Source: Odontocerum albicorne
Taxonomy: Eukaryota > Arthropoda > Insecta > Trichoptera > Odontoceridae
Length of the DNA stretch: 64,000 nucleotides
Direction of reading: 5' to 3'
NCBI GenBank assembly: GCA_949825065.1
Contig: OX463848.1
Location: forward strand, 40,159,380-40,223,379
A program made the translations under genes and the position numbers. Below, piece after piece: positions 41,101 through 46,190 of the stretch. A model generated the notes under the pieces. The model was not told the origin of the DNA, made no database searches, and saw only the letters and a list, made by a program, of their open reading frames with translations. How positions within the stretch are numbered: position 1 is the first letter of the stretch; the number at the start of each line of letters is the position of its first letter.

Positions 41101-43933
41101 TACATAACATCGACATGCCAGGAATTTTGAAGAATTCTATATATAATCGGCTAAGCTAGCGGTTTTCAAATCTACGATGTCTCACTTTTTTTTTTTATAC
41201 TTTAAAATTTTTACAACATTAACATACAGCCATCAAATGTGGGTGCTCACTGAAAGAGTGCATTCGAGAATTCAGGAGTGCATTTGAGAAATGAGGTACC
41301 TTAGAGGAGTAAAGGGATTGACGTTAATGGACAGACTTACGACGGAAGGCTGAAAATTTCAAAGCTTCGAAAATAAGTACTAGCCAGTTTTATTTATTAT
41401 TGTTATTGATAATGTGAACCTTTTTATTACTACTGGCAACATCCGACATCATTAATTTTTGACAGCTGTTTGAATTTAATAGGTTCAGTTGCAATCAAAT
41501 TCAGTTGCACTCCATAATTAAATATTTTTTTAATAAAGATTTTACACGAAACTTTGAAACAATGTTGGAAACATTGTCAATCTGTTCCATCATATGCAAT
41601 GGTGAAAAGTGGGCAGGTGAATTTAAATGCAGAATATTGTATAACACCCTTGCAGTGGAAGGTCATTACTTGCAATAATTCTAGAAAACATCAATAGTGT
41701 TATTAATTATTTTTGCAAGATCATGGAATTATTGTTAAGTTAAAGATTGCAGAGCTCCTAAAGATGTCATAATAACTTTGGAATTGGAACTTTCTACTCA
41801 GTGGGAACCAAGGCTTCTGATGCCGGAACAAAAACGTATTTGTGCCTGAACTACACGGGAGTGTATAGCTATATTAGATGCTAATCCCAATTTGTGACAA
41901 TGATTGAGACCTGCTTCCACCACTACCAAACAATTAAAACAGTGGCGGGGCATAGTAGATCTCTGTGACTGTATATTGGACATGTACTTCGAATGTCAGA
42001 TAAACGGATTTCCGAAGCAGATCCTATTAGTAAATCTTGAAGGAAAGTATTCTGTGGGTTATTCTAGCCATACATGAGGAAAACTAACAGTAGTGTACAT
42101 TATAACAAAATTTAAACCAAGAAAATATAATAATTAAAAATATTCCCCTCTCCGTGGTTGCAGTCCTAAGACTGGTTTGCAGCAATTTCAACTCTTCTCC
42201 TCCATTCCTCCCTGTCCTGTGCGGCTCTTTTTAAATCTGTATATGTTGAGCAGCGCACGTCCACCAACAGGTCCTCCAGGTACTCTCGGCGTGGGCGTCC
42301 CCTAGAGTTTGTCCCCTCGGTCATACCCTCCATTATGGCATGCAAGAGACCCTCTTGTCGTATTATATGACCGATCCATCTTGCACGCCTTTCGGACAGG
42401 ATCCTGAGCAGGTGCCTTCCTCCTTCGATTCGTTGGAGAACCTCTTCATTTGTGATGCGGTCTCTCCAGGAAATTCCTAATAGTCTTCTATAGGACCACA
42501 TCTCAAAAGCCTCTAGTCTTCGTCTATCTCTTTCGGATAGGCACCATGTCTCGCAGCCGTACATCAAGATACTCCATACATAGGTCTTGATGAGGAGTAT
42601 TCTCAGTTTTAGGTCTATATTATTTGATTCTATTATTTTCGACCTTTTATTAAATGCAAGTCTAGCCTGATGTATACGTTATTTGTATTAAATAACTTTT
42701 TCGTTTAATTTTCATTTTATTAGTTGTATTAAATAACTTTTTCGTTTAAACTTTTTTTTTTACTTGTATTAAATGTCTTTTTCGTTTAAACTTTTTTTAT
42801 TAGTTGTATTAAATTACTGTTTCGTTTAAACTTTTTTTACTGATTGTATTAAATTACTTTTTCTTTTAAACTTATTTACTAAAATACTTTTTCGTTTAAA
42901 CTTATTTGTTAAATTACTTTTTCGTTTAAAATTATTTAGTATGTTCTCTCTCTCCGTGGTTGCAGTCCTAAGACTGGTTTGCAGCAATTTCAACTCTTCT
43001 CCTCCATTCCTCCCTGTCCTGTGCGGCTCTTTTTAAATCTGTATATGTTGAGCAGCGCACGTCCACCAACAGGTCCTCCAGGTACTCTCGGCGTGGGCAT
43101 CCCCTAGAGTTTGTCCCCTCGGTCATACCCTCCATTATGGCATGCAAGAAAAATATTACAACTAGCAATCTCTTGTGTTGTTATTCTCGGTCAAAGCCAT
43201 GATTTGCCCAGATCGGACAGCATCTTTGAGTGCCTTATAACCATTATGGATTTTTTTAATCCATATTTGACATACAATTACTACTGCATCGTCACCATGT
43301 ACTGTACATATATTTTATTCTTTGTGGAAGTAAAAAGTATCAAACACTGAAAAACAACTTATTTATTTCCATCAAAGTAACACGGAAAAAACCGCTCAAG
43401 CAATGTGAGCAAACAGTGGCTGTAAAAATGCGCTAAACTTTTACCTTTCATAATAATACAGTAAACCCTCAATTTAACGGACTTCGAATCTAACGGACAA
43501 AATTTCCGGGCCATGTGTCCTATGAAGTTAACAATTAAAATTTTGTCTTATTGACAACATTTTAATTGTTAATAAGACAAAATCTATCCGAAAAATACAA
43601 AACTACTTTCCGGACAACACAATAAAATATAATAATTATAACGATACATAATACACTGTAATAAAAATGATTTGAGTATGGTTCCTCTCTCTCTCTCAAA
43701 ATATCTTATCGTACTGCAATCACCCTTTTTCTTGTGTTATTGAGGTGAATGACGTGGCATTAGACTACTATAGTCGAACCTTGATTGAGCGCGGGTAACT
43801 GATAAGAGGCCATCTACTGTAACGTTTTAGATATAAACCTATTTCATCTGCGATGTAAATATTTTCTGCGTGTTTTTTACATTCTTATTTTTGCGTTACA
43901 GGTGCAGGAGAATACCAGCAGCAAACGTATTGA
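14017..43933 (+). CDS. Syngr: Synaptogyrin, five-exon gene
   Basis: Synaptogyrin, a four-pass MARVEL-family membrane protein of synaptic vesicles that acts with synaptophysin-type proteins in vesicle exocytosis and recycling (family knowledge). Joined exons 14017-14118, 22642-22879, 37913-38052, 40562-40724 and 43902-43933 give 675 nt: 224 residues plus TGA. All introns are GT-AG, with phases 0, 1, 0, 1. The cytoplasmic N-terminus has the family motif GAYGGGKAGGAFNP (about residues 5-18). TM1 is near 28-46. The luminal loop has paired cysteines C60 and C69 (VCLYNKDTNAC). TM2 is near 72-93, TM3 near 114-131 (FVGFCYLANAW is diagnostic), and TM4 near 148-168. The tail is P/D/Y/Q-rich and ends QQQTY. 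The length is close to the ~240 residues of fly synaptogyrin. No frameshift or stop interrupts it. Start choice: the ATG at 14017 has AAAG before it and G at +4, and matches the family N-terminus. Upstream non-coding exons cannot be excluded. Confidence 0.95.
14119..16129. other. Intron 1, proximal part without recognisable elements
   Basis: This is AT-rich intronic DNA directly downstream of the exon 1 donor. I see no transposon termini or exon. A 78-codon minus-strand frame at 15186-15422 has non-random composition but matches no family I recognise. Confidence 0.4.
16130..17180 (+). pseudogene. Non-LTR retrotransposon reverse transcriptase C-terminus, degraded
   Basis: Frame-shifting translation recovers the C-terminal part of an insect non-LTR retrotransposon polyprotein in order: VKEFCYLGSHFLDGG near 16210, then SAKMIVHNSILIPTVLYGSE near 16360-16415, then RINAVEIHPLRRICGM, then LRWFGHVK, then ERCIDVEEAKDVCQDRK near 16745. 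It ends in the (TATG)n-like tail after CTCTGTCTACCCC. A second copy of the 3' end (CTTCTGTCTACCCC...TATGTATGT) lies at 17085-17180. Multiple stops are present, so it is dead. The clade is uncertain. Confidence 0.65.
17189..18494 (+). mobile_element. piggyBac-like TTAA MITE, family A copy 3, interrupted
   Basis: Bounded by TTAA at 17189 and 18491, with family A termini. The family A sequence is contiguous except for a 689-bp insertion at 17740-18428 plus its 11-bp target duplication. It dates that insertion as younger than the MITE. Confidence 0.85.
17740..18428 (+). mobile_element. RTE/LINE-like insertion with large internal deletion
   Basis: Flanked by an exact 11-bp duplication ATAGAGATATT (17729-17739 and 18429-18439). 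The 5' half is GC-richer non-coding sequence of LINE 5' type (GAGAAGGCAACGGGAAACCA, then ACTCTGATTATCTTTTCCC). The 3' half, in a frame at 18204-18419, encodes the extreme C-terminus of an endonuclease/reverse-transcriptase polyprotein (KGKVEGHRGPGRRQISWL, REWAGIRSAEELFRAAQDR). It ends in an AGAAG repeat. The whole endonuclease and RT core is missing, so it is a non-autonomous end-to-end derivative that needed an outside enzyme to insert. Confidence 0.7.
18983..19235 (-). pseudogene. LINE 3' end fragment
   Basis: On the minus strand it reads GRGRSKKEWLDQEYDILKEG, then YEVYGCRRAE, then the 3' terminal CTCTGTCTACCCTGACAGG-type tail. This is the same non-LTR family as 16130-17180 and 24795-25460. 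It is 5'-truncated. Confidence 0.6.
19790..20004 (+). repeat. Tandem repeat, 31 bp x 7
   Basis: Seven near-identical 31-bp units of TTTATTGATAGCAACATAGT + ATGTACATATG. No spacers and no coding role. Confidence 0.9.
20208..20255. repeat. Perfect palindrome, 18-bp arms
   Basis: TTTCATGGAAAGATGAAA (20208-20225) and TTTCATCTTTCCATGAAA (20238-20255) are exact reverse complements around a 12-nt T-rich spacer. Another 12-bp inverted pair (AGTCACATAATG / CATTATGTGACT) lies just upstream at 20113-20149. Confidence 0.85.
20540..20700 (-). pseudogene. LINE fragment (FEMW region)
   Basis: The minus strand includes RIEAFEMWIYRHIL, the conserved segment shared with the LINE at 42.2-42.7 kb, preceded by a short scrambled stretch. 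It is a short, dead fragment. Confidence 0.45.
20712..21250 (+). pseudogene. Penelope-like element: GIY-YIG endonuclease end plus terminal repeat
   Basis: A frame open from 20712 to the stop at 21108-21110 encodes GVYKLLCADCDNFYIEKTGR then SFEKRFREHK, the GIY-YIG endonuclease domain at the C-terminus of Penelope-like polyproteins (GVY for GIY, YIE for YIG, the catalytic Arg region retained, CxxC present). The RT domain is missing upstream, where the sequence changes to LINE. The 3' region (21118-21250) is the repeated block GATGAGGTGAAAGCCTTGAA + ACCGGTAGGGTTATACC. The fragment is 5'-truncated and probably inactive; YIE in place of YIG is an altered motif. Confidence 0.8.
21548..21751 (+). 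mobile_element. Harbinger-like element, 3' fragment
   Basis: Homologous to the right part of 38558-39055, ending GGTGTGGCCTCGGTCTTA. The 5' half is missing. It includes the trailing GTAAATAAAGATGGTAAG piece of the MADF-like remnant. Confidence 0.5.
21826..22453 (+). mobile_element. piggyBac-like TTAA MITE, family H copy 1
   Basis: A 628-bp non-coding element flanked by TTAA, with ends CCTTTCCTTCCCTGTGTTGG and CCGTAAGGGAAGGG. It is very similar to 39338-39976 and, in reverse, to 49623-50261. In reverse orientation its terminal 60 bp and the AT-rich interior align with family A, so A and H are diverged subfamilies of one lineage. It sits 190 bp before exon 2. Confidence 0.85.
22642..22879 (+). 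CDS. Syngr: Synaptogyrin coding exon 2
   Basis: Encodes residues 35-113: the rest of TM1 (LFSVIIFGCIS), the luminal loop with C60 and C69, TM2 (GISVIAFVASIGFIVGEFLF), and the cytoplasmic loop SSVKTRKHYVLGDMGFS. The acceptor follows a 16-nt pyrimidine tract ending CCAG. The donor is GTATCT, phase 1. Intron 2 (22880-37912, 15,033 bp) is the longest and carries the satellite. Confidence 0.95.
23123..24351 (-). mobile_element. irritans-type mariner (Himar-like), near full length
   Basis: A 1229-bp element between TA dinucleotides, with inverted termini ACACATCGATCAATAAGTCC and GGACTTATTGATCGATGTGT. It is inserted in a diverged repeat rich in GACTCCGACTCC-type sequence on both sides (23040-23120 and 24360-24480). 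Termini containing AATAAGTCCC resemble those of irritans-subfamily mariners. Confidence 0.88.
23187..24226 (-). pseudogene. irritans-subfamily mariner transposase, frameshifted
   Basis: Three frames cover the protein. 24226-23915 holds the N-terminal HTH region (KIKFRVLIKHCFIMGKNTVQ, SAPSKTTICQWYADLKHG). 23856-23434 holds KWVPRLLTMEQKQHC (linker), VTMDETWIHHYTPESNRQ with the first catalytic D, and SAGKVMASVFCDAHGIIFID. 23546-23187 holds VLFHRDNAPCHKS (second D) and HPPYSPDLAPSDYWLF (third D, spacing 34), ending ALERDYVDE. At least two frameshifts, plus a short deletion after FIDHLEK, separate them. All three catalytic D positions survive, but no continuous enzyme can be made. Confidence 0.88.
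24569..24635. mobile_element. Half copy of the CAGTACCCGGC MITE
   Basis: Only the right half is present (GTTAGCGCATCGTGTGACAG ... GCGCCGGGTACTG, then TA). Full copies are at 37210-37378 and 56285-56453. Confidence 0.65.
24795..25460 (-). pseudogene. LINE reverse transcriptase C-terminal fragment
   Basis: Minus-strand translation in shifting frames gives QVEGFCYLGHIFTDDGRV-like sequence near 25400, FAKMIIHNSIFVPNLMYGCE near 25250, and the terminal TKDMCRDRKVW-like region near 24860. It is the same family as 16130-17180 and abuts the satellite array. It is dead. Confidence 0.6.
25494..30525 (-). repeat. tRNA-like satellite array with higher-order repeats
   Basis: About 5.03 kb of uninterrupted tandem monomers of 56-57 bp (about 89 copies) inside synaptogyrin intron 2. 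Two monomer classes alternate: X (57 bp, ending TTAGGACAT, with GGGCTTG or GGGCTCG) and Y (56 bp, ending TTACGATAT, with GCTGG). They form 113-bp dimers and, in much of the array, 226-bp tetramers in which Y-AACCCAGGGCTGG, X-CTTG, Y-AACCCCAGGCTGG and X-CTCG follow in order. Read on the minus strand, each monomer runs TGTCCTAATTTGTAGG ... CCTGTCTTCCAGCC ... GGGTTAGATTTCC. That aligns with the A-box to B-box span of the tRNA-derived SINE heads at 33.0 and 55.2 kb. Copies are nearly identical. The first, at 25494, is the most diverged. Confidence 0.95.
30526..30830 (-). pseudogene. Probable LINE C-terminal fragment
   Basis: The minus strand contains LAPQMASDREQWRGD-like sequence near 30620-30690, resembling the last residues of non-LTR polyproteins (AQDREEWR). 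The upstream part is not recognisable. It lies immediately beyond the satellite. Low support. Confidence 0.3.
31071..31814 (-). mobile_element. Foldback mariner derivative, copy 2
   Basis: A 744-bp element between TA dinucleotides with the same ends as 8654-9446. Arms of about 230 bp at 31071-31300 and 31581-31814 are inverted copies of the 5' end, each including the MECQVDESEHF start. The interior is a rearrangement: a plus-strand piece with the catalytic motif FLYRIITGDEKWF (31340-31375) is joined to a minus-strand N-terminal piece. No complete gene remains. Confidence 0.85.
31246..31581 (-). pseudogene. Rearranged mariner transposase pieces
   Basis: The minus-strand frame FKDGNFDLKDMERSGRPVDF then DEDRLNHIIHEDPFQT is the mariner first DNA-binding region. 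It is the same family as 8916-9245. After DPFQT the strand switches, because the next ~90 bp encode the catalytic TGDEKW region on the opposite strand. This is an internal inversion combined with deletion. Confidence 0.75.
32498..32538. repeat. Perfect palindrome, 19-bp arms
   Basis: CTGGGCCTCGTAGTTGAGG at 32498-32516 is exactly inverted at 32520-32538, with a 3-nt spacer. Only one arm's worth of sequence is expected if it arose by a local template switch. Confidence 0.9.
32555..32800 (+). pseudogene. LINE 3' end fragment
   Basis: The plus strand shows RMRDERSTKCT-like and then CINVEEAKLCADRKVWGSIL followed by the TATGTATGTATG tail. It is the same non-LTR family as 16130-17180, 5'-truncated. 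Confidence 0.55.
32805..33062 (-). repeat. tRNA-derived SINE with doubled tRNA-like head
   Basis: Reading from 33062 down: GGCCTAGTTGATAAGATGCT (A box), GGGGTTGAGGATTTGATTCC (B box); then, 79 bp after the first A box, a second unit GACCTAGTTGATAAGATC ... GAGTAATTTCCCGTTGGAAC; then CCCAGATT, an A/T run, and the SINE tail GTTGGAAGAGATTGCAACAT + GGCAATAAG. The copies at 54.4 and 55.2 kb have a single head. The satellite monomer aligns with the first head of this copy. Confidence 0.7.
33179..34260 (+). mobile_element. Mariner with long (~70 bp) terminal inverted repeats
   Basis: The left end TTTTTAATGGTATACGTGCT and onward through CATACGAGTGCTATTTGTGT matches the inverse of the right end up to ACCATTAAAAA at 34260. 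The TIRs are about 70 bp with few mismatches, unusually long for a mariner. The element is ~1.08 kb and carries a rosa-like transposase pseudogene. Part of its 3' coding region is deleted. Confidence 0.8.
33269..34158 (+). pseudogene. rosa-like mariner transposase, frameshifted and 3'-deleted
   Basis: Begins at the ATG of MELNREHFHAMIFYDFRRGL. A frameshift near 33490 separates this from ILQDRHVTYRKIEACLGISS (second HTH). A further frame change near 33665 leads to RGDESWIYAYESETK (first catalytic D), an in-frame stop, and then the long frame to 34158 with WVFQDEPNPTKVVRARSTSK, LHHDNASSHTSAQ (second D) and HPPYSPDLAPNDFFLL (third D). After NIKNKL the sequence jumps to DAFKMHV-type 3' coding because of a deletion. 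It is inactive. The rosa-like placement is from recalled family motifs. Confidence 0.82.
34403..34644. mobile_element. Small TTAA-flanked MITE
   Basis: A 242-bp non-coding element bounded by TTAA, with inverted termini CCTCTAAACGAGT and ACTCGCTTAGAGG. It is distinct from the other TTAA families in the window. Confidence 0.7.
35048..36003 (+). mobile_element. SETMAR-type mariner, internally deleted, nested
   Basis: Its inverted termini include TATCCAGAAAGTAAGTGTAC / GTACACTTACTTTCTGGATA. It lies wholly inside the Tigger-like element and is therefore younger than it. The ~950-bp length implies loss of a few hundred bp. Confidence 0.8.
35218..35896 (+). pseudogene. mariner transposase remnant (SETMAR-like group)
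   Basis: The N-terminal frame from 35218 has EIRGVIRYLVWKGKPPVEVY and MNRTSVYKWCREFKNG (first HTH). The second HTH and first catalytic D are deleted at ~35420. The frame at 35448-35660 resumes with MPQGETINSARYCETLKKLR. A frameshift leads to NATKELLASFKWDVLNHPAH then SPDLAPSDYYLFTSLK (third catalytic D), and the protein ends near FTTCIERNGDYI, then TAA. At least one large deletion and one frameshift are present. Non-functional. Confidence 0.8.
36255..36596 (+). pseudogene. Unrecognised coding remnant inside Tigger-like element
   Basis: A coherent frame of 113 codons to TAA at 36594 has a single internal stop (after IERALKI). It reads MEQLLLLLPNLFTAMNVSEF ... then IYMQYEEIHKEIKKQMLHSH, and ends acidic then lysine-rich (DIFTDDADFEPKVVKKKKK). 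Position in a Tigger/pogo-like element suggests the C-terminus of its transposase, but I do not recognise the sequence itself. The charged tail is compatible with that. Confidence 0.45.
36968..37018 (+). repeat. SINE 3' tail fragment
   Basis: ATAATAAGCCCACCAGGTTC then TACTGTA matches the tails of the SINEs at 32.8 and 55.2 kb and the fragments at 54.7 and 55.1 kb. No head is attached. Confidence 0.4.
37210..37378. mobile_element. CAGTACCCGGC hairpin MITE, copy 1
   Basis: A 169-bp element with termini CAGTACCCGGCAGTAAGTAA and its inverse, preceded by TA. Subterminal GTAGAGCGTCGTCTCTGTC is also repeated inverted, so most of the element can fold. Other copies are at 24569 (half) and 56285. Tc1/mariner-type target use is inferred from the TA. 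Confidence 0.75.
37379..37655 (-). pseudogene. LINE 3' end fragment
   Basis: Minus-strand remnants parallel the fragments at 18.98 and 24.8 kb (CGAGGTAGGAAAGTT terminal block, then TTGGATCAAGTAAATGATAT). It is heavily decayed. Confidence 0.5.
37913..38052 (+). CDS. Syngr: Synaptogyrin coding exon 3
   Basis: Completes A114 and encodes residues to W160: TM3 (FWAFLYFVGFCYLANAWG), a short luminal loop (KSDSPEDGKGSSNM), and the first part of TM4 (AAIVFSLFAMFTW). The acceptor is TTGTTTCTAG. The donor is GTAAGT, a consensus site, phase 0. Intron 3 is 2509 bp. Confidence 0.96.
38558..39055 (+). mobile_element. Harbinger-like element with MADF-type remnant
   Basis: The ends GGCCCCGGCCACAC and GTGTGGCCTCGGCC are inverted. 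Three-base flanks TCA and TTA are compatible with the TWA target of PIF/Harbinger elements. The interior encodes, from ~38775, KREPLWNPSNKL, a stop, then SLWNEVAQKVNKDG, which has the layout of a MADF domain (LWxPxxxxYKxK...WxEVAxxVN). Harbinger elements commonly carry a Myb/MADF protein besides the transposase. No transposase is present. A 3' fragment of the same family is at 21548-21751. Confidence 0.55.
39086..39130. repeat. Perfect palindrome, 20-bp arms
   Basis: AAACTTTGTATTCATGTCCC (39086-39105) is exactly inverted at 39111-39130 around the 5-nt spacer ATTGA. Confidence 0.9.
39338..39976 (+). mobile_element. piggyBac-like TTAA MITE, family H copy 2
   Basis: A complete 639-bp copy between TTAA sites. 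It is nearly identical over long stretches to 21826-22453, so family H moved relatively recently. It contains a small local duplication of TTTTTTAATGTTTTCAG near 39775-39805. Confidence 0.88.
40133..40341 (+). mobile_element. Foldback-mariner 5' arm, solitary fragment
   Basis: About 209 bp matching the 5' arm of the foldback mariners (TTGGGTGTTGACATAAGTTG through GAATGTCAAATAGACGAAAG). It stops abruptly at TTTTCGAC. The following ~20 bp (CGGTCATACCCTCCAT) match the LINE at 42.3 kb, and then Penelope sequence starts. Confidence 0.8.
40366..40470 (+). mobile_element. Penelope-like terminal repeat fragment
   Basis: TAGGGTTATACTGTTACAAA + AAGTGGAATAAACAGTGTTT then the TTTAAACCTCCACAACGTTA block, as in the copies at 7.7, 12.2 and 57.9 kb. 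Confidence 0.6.
40562..40724 (+). CDS. Syngr: Synaptogyrin coding exon 4
   Basis: Encodes residues 161-214: the end of TM4 and its cytoplasmic border (AGCAFFAFQRFQQGADAAFA, matching the insect family), then the tail rich in P, D, A and Y (DPDPAYQDPPFSSQR). The acceptor is TCGAATTGCAG. The donor is GTATTA, phase 1. If intron 4 were retained, the frame would continue 23 codons to a stop near 40795. Confidence 0.95.
41550..41970 (+). pseudogene. Very degraded mariner transposase relic
   Basis: Short in-order matches to mariner transposase survive: NGEKWAGEFKCR near 41600 (cf. first HTH region), then QWEPRLLMPEQKRICA, a stop, and TTRECIAILDANPNL at 41798-41880 (cf. the WVPRLLTPEQK linker and what follows). 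No termini are recognisable. Older than the other mariners. Confidence 0.45.
42146..42680 (-). pseudogene. LINE reverse transcriptase C-terminus
   Basis: The minus strand reads ...RLAFNKRSKIIESNN..., then LMYGCETWCLSERDRRRLEA, FEMWSYRRLLGISWRDRITN, then HIIRQEGLLHAIMEGMTEG, RGRPRREYLEDLLVD, and AAQDREEWRRRVEIAANQS with a stop at 42166. This is the open C-terminal ~150 residues of a non-LTR polyprotein (thumb region and beyond). It is 5'-truncated. The open frame and clean sequence indicate a young insertion. It lies in Syngr intron 4, antisense. Confidence 0.8.
42685..42940 (+). repeat. Tandem repeat, 29-40 bp x 7
   Basis: Seven degenerate units of TTGTATTAAATAACTTTTTC + GTTTAAACTTTTTTTATTAG, shortening towards the 3' side. 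It lies exactly between two copies of the same LINE 3' end. Confidence 0.8.
42951..43148 (-). pseudogene. Second copy of the LINE 3' end
   Basis: About 198 bp almost identical to 42150-42345 (one clear difference, CGTC to CATC), encoding the same C-terminus (LHAIMEGMTEGTNSRGCPRR ... EIAANQS). It is either an independent 5'-truncated insertion or a local duplication. Confidence 0.75.
43459..43819. mobile_element. Tigger/pogo-like MITE
   Basis: The left end TA + CAGTAAACCCTCAATTTAAC and the right end CTACTG + TA (inverse CAGTAGATGGCC) suggest a Tigger-type element of ~360 bp. Termini match only loosely. Two interleaved inverted repeats lie inside at 43528-43583. Confidence 0.4.
43902..43933 (+). 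CDS. Syngr: Synaptogyrin coding exon 5 (terminal)
   Basis: The phase-1 acceptor TTTGCGTTACAG is followed by GTGCAG. The joined codon is GGT, giving residues 215-224 GAGEYQQQTY and TGA at 43931-43933. A second in-frame acceptor six bases downstream (GTGCAG|GAG) would remove two residues. The short Q/Y-rich end resembles other insect synaptogyrins. The 3' UTR end is not determined; candidate AATAAA signals lie at 44831 and ~45204. Confidence 0.9.
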
Positions 43934-45299
43934 AAAGTCAGCACAACACTCTTATCCATTATTAATGCACTCAGTGATGTCACTACTAACCGTAACATGT
44001 TACACCTTTGTAACATGCTTTACAATTGGTATGATACGTATAAAATTAACCATCATATTGTTGATAGTGTGCCATATTGTACAATCTGTGCGGCGTTGTC
44101 AAAACATGTTCACGGTTACTTATCGTTATTGATAATATTAATATTTTAATGATAAATTACAAACAAAGGACACTTATGACAGCGCTGAACAGTATTCTTC
44201 TTGTGTTATTGAAAATGTCGCTATTTTTATGTTTAGTTAAAATAATTTAATTATTGGTATAAACATCGAGAATTCACAATTAACTCTTATCAGAAACTTA
44301 TTCACTTTTTTTCAAAATTAATAGAAAAACATTTTAGCAAATCCAGTTAATGCTTATTTTAATCGAAAGTCATTAATTTTAACATTCCCTAGTTATTGTC
44401 GACAACAAAAATACATAACGTGCGAATAAGGTACGAACTTATCGGATAATCTTTCTATGTTTGAGATAAAAATCAAACTTTATCTAACTATGTTTAGTTA
44501 ATGTACACATTAACTAGTTAGTTTACACATTATCTATTTAAAGTGTAGAATGCATTTTTATTTTTCAACTTCAACTAAAATGCACAAGTAATGTTAACAT
44601 TATCTAGGGAATATGCGGAATAAAGAAAATTGGCTCATAAATATTAACGTATAATTTTTTTTTAATGTAACCAGATAATTTCTTATAATTTTTTTCTCTA
44701 TTATTAATAATTAATTTAAAAGCATTCGAAATTTGCTTTGAGCAGTACATATTTAACATAATTTCATTATAAAATGTTTTCTGATACATTCGATAAAATC
44801 TTGATTATTAATTTGTATCCTTTTTAAAGAAATAAACAAATTTTAGAATATTTATTGTCTTTAAATTATTATTTTGTTCATTTCTATTTCATTATAAAAA
44901 TATTGAATAACGTATGAATCTCTGTAGAAGTTTATTTTCAATCCTTATTATTAAAAGATAATCACTTTTTTTTTTAAATGTTGCATATTTAAAATTTCAG
45001 TAGAATATCGCTAAGGTTGAAAGTAAATTTTATTCAATTTATTTAAAACTAAATTGCTTTGCCTATAAAAAAAATAATATTTGAAGTGAACAAAACGGTT
45101 AATGTTTCGTCAAACCACCTTATTTTTTTTATTTAAATGTTTATTGCTTCACATGATTATTTATAAAAGTGATAACAGGAAATAGTATTTTTTTTTAATG
45201 TCAATAAATCATTGTGCTCTCTTTTGATTTTGAATTGTATTTAAAGATGTTAAATATGTAGCGTTACTTATATGTTACCATGGTAATGATATTTAATTA

Positions 45300-45344
<45 letters not shown>

Positions 45345-45989
45345 GTAACTGGGTGTTGAGGCCTATGAACGATCGCTTTAAAAAAATATATAAAATCTCT
45401 CGGTGAGTTTAGTAATCTGTGTTATGTGTTCACAAAAATGTTGAAACAGTTTGTAATTATGTATATTTTGCATGCAGCATCTAACATCTTATTCCATACA
45501 TTAAGTTAATAAGAAATTTATTATGACTATAGGGTCTGAAGTTTACCCTTGTTCTAAAGAGCAGTAAAAAAATTATGCCACATAATTTTTTTTAAATTAT
45601 TGGATCTCTACGTTTAATGAAACCTAACATATAGGGATATCTACCTTTAATGTAACCTAACGTATAGGGATCCATAAATCAGTGATTCCTAAACCTTTTT
45701 AGTACTTCTGCCCTCTTGATTCTGTTAACTCATCTACATTGTCCCTATTTTGTATAGTGCAGATTGTAACACGTACGAATTTGTATAATGCTATTTTTTT
45801 AATACTGAAAGAATAAAAGGAAAGTTCGTAACGCCAGAAAAGTATATTCATATGAAAAAAGGCGAGCTCGTAGGGAATCGCATAAAAAAAATACAGTCCA
45901 GAGTCATTTAAATTTGTCATCAGGGAATTAAACCCGGAATCTTAGGTTAAAAAAATATGTTTCTCTTTAAATATTACATACAATTGTTG

Positions 45990-46190
45990 TTTATAGTTAA
46001 GGCATTAACGTTGTGGAGGTTTAAAGATATTGTAATTTATTTTTATCAAACACTGTTTATTCCACTTTATTGTGACGGTATAACTGTACCGGTTTCAAGG
46101 CTTTCACCTCATCTTCAGTCTTGTTTGCGCCTTATACCGTCACAAAAAAGTGGAATAAACAGTGTTTGATAAAAATAAATTACAATTACA
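45990..46190. mobile_element. Head-to-head Penelope-like terminal repeats
   Basis: An inverted copy (TAAGGCATTAACGTTGTGGA ... CACTGTTTATTCCACTTTAT ... ACCGGTTTCAAGGC) runs into a truncated direct copy (TTATACCGTCACAAAAAAGT + GGAATAAACAGTGTTTGAT). The shared arm is about 50-60 bp. Confidence 0.6.
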
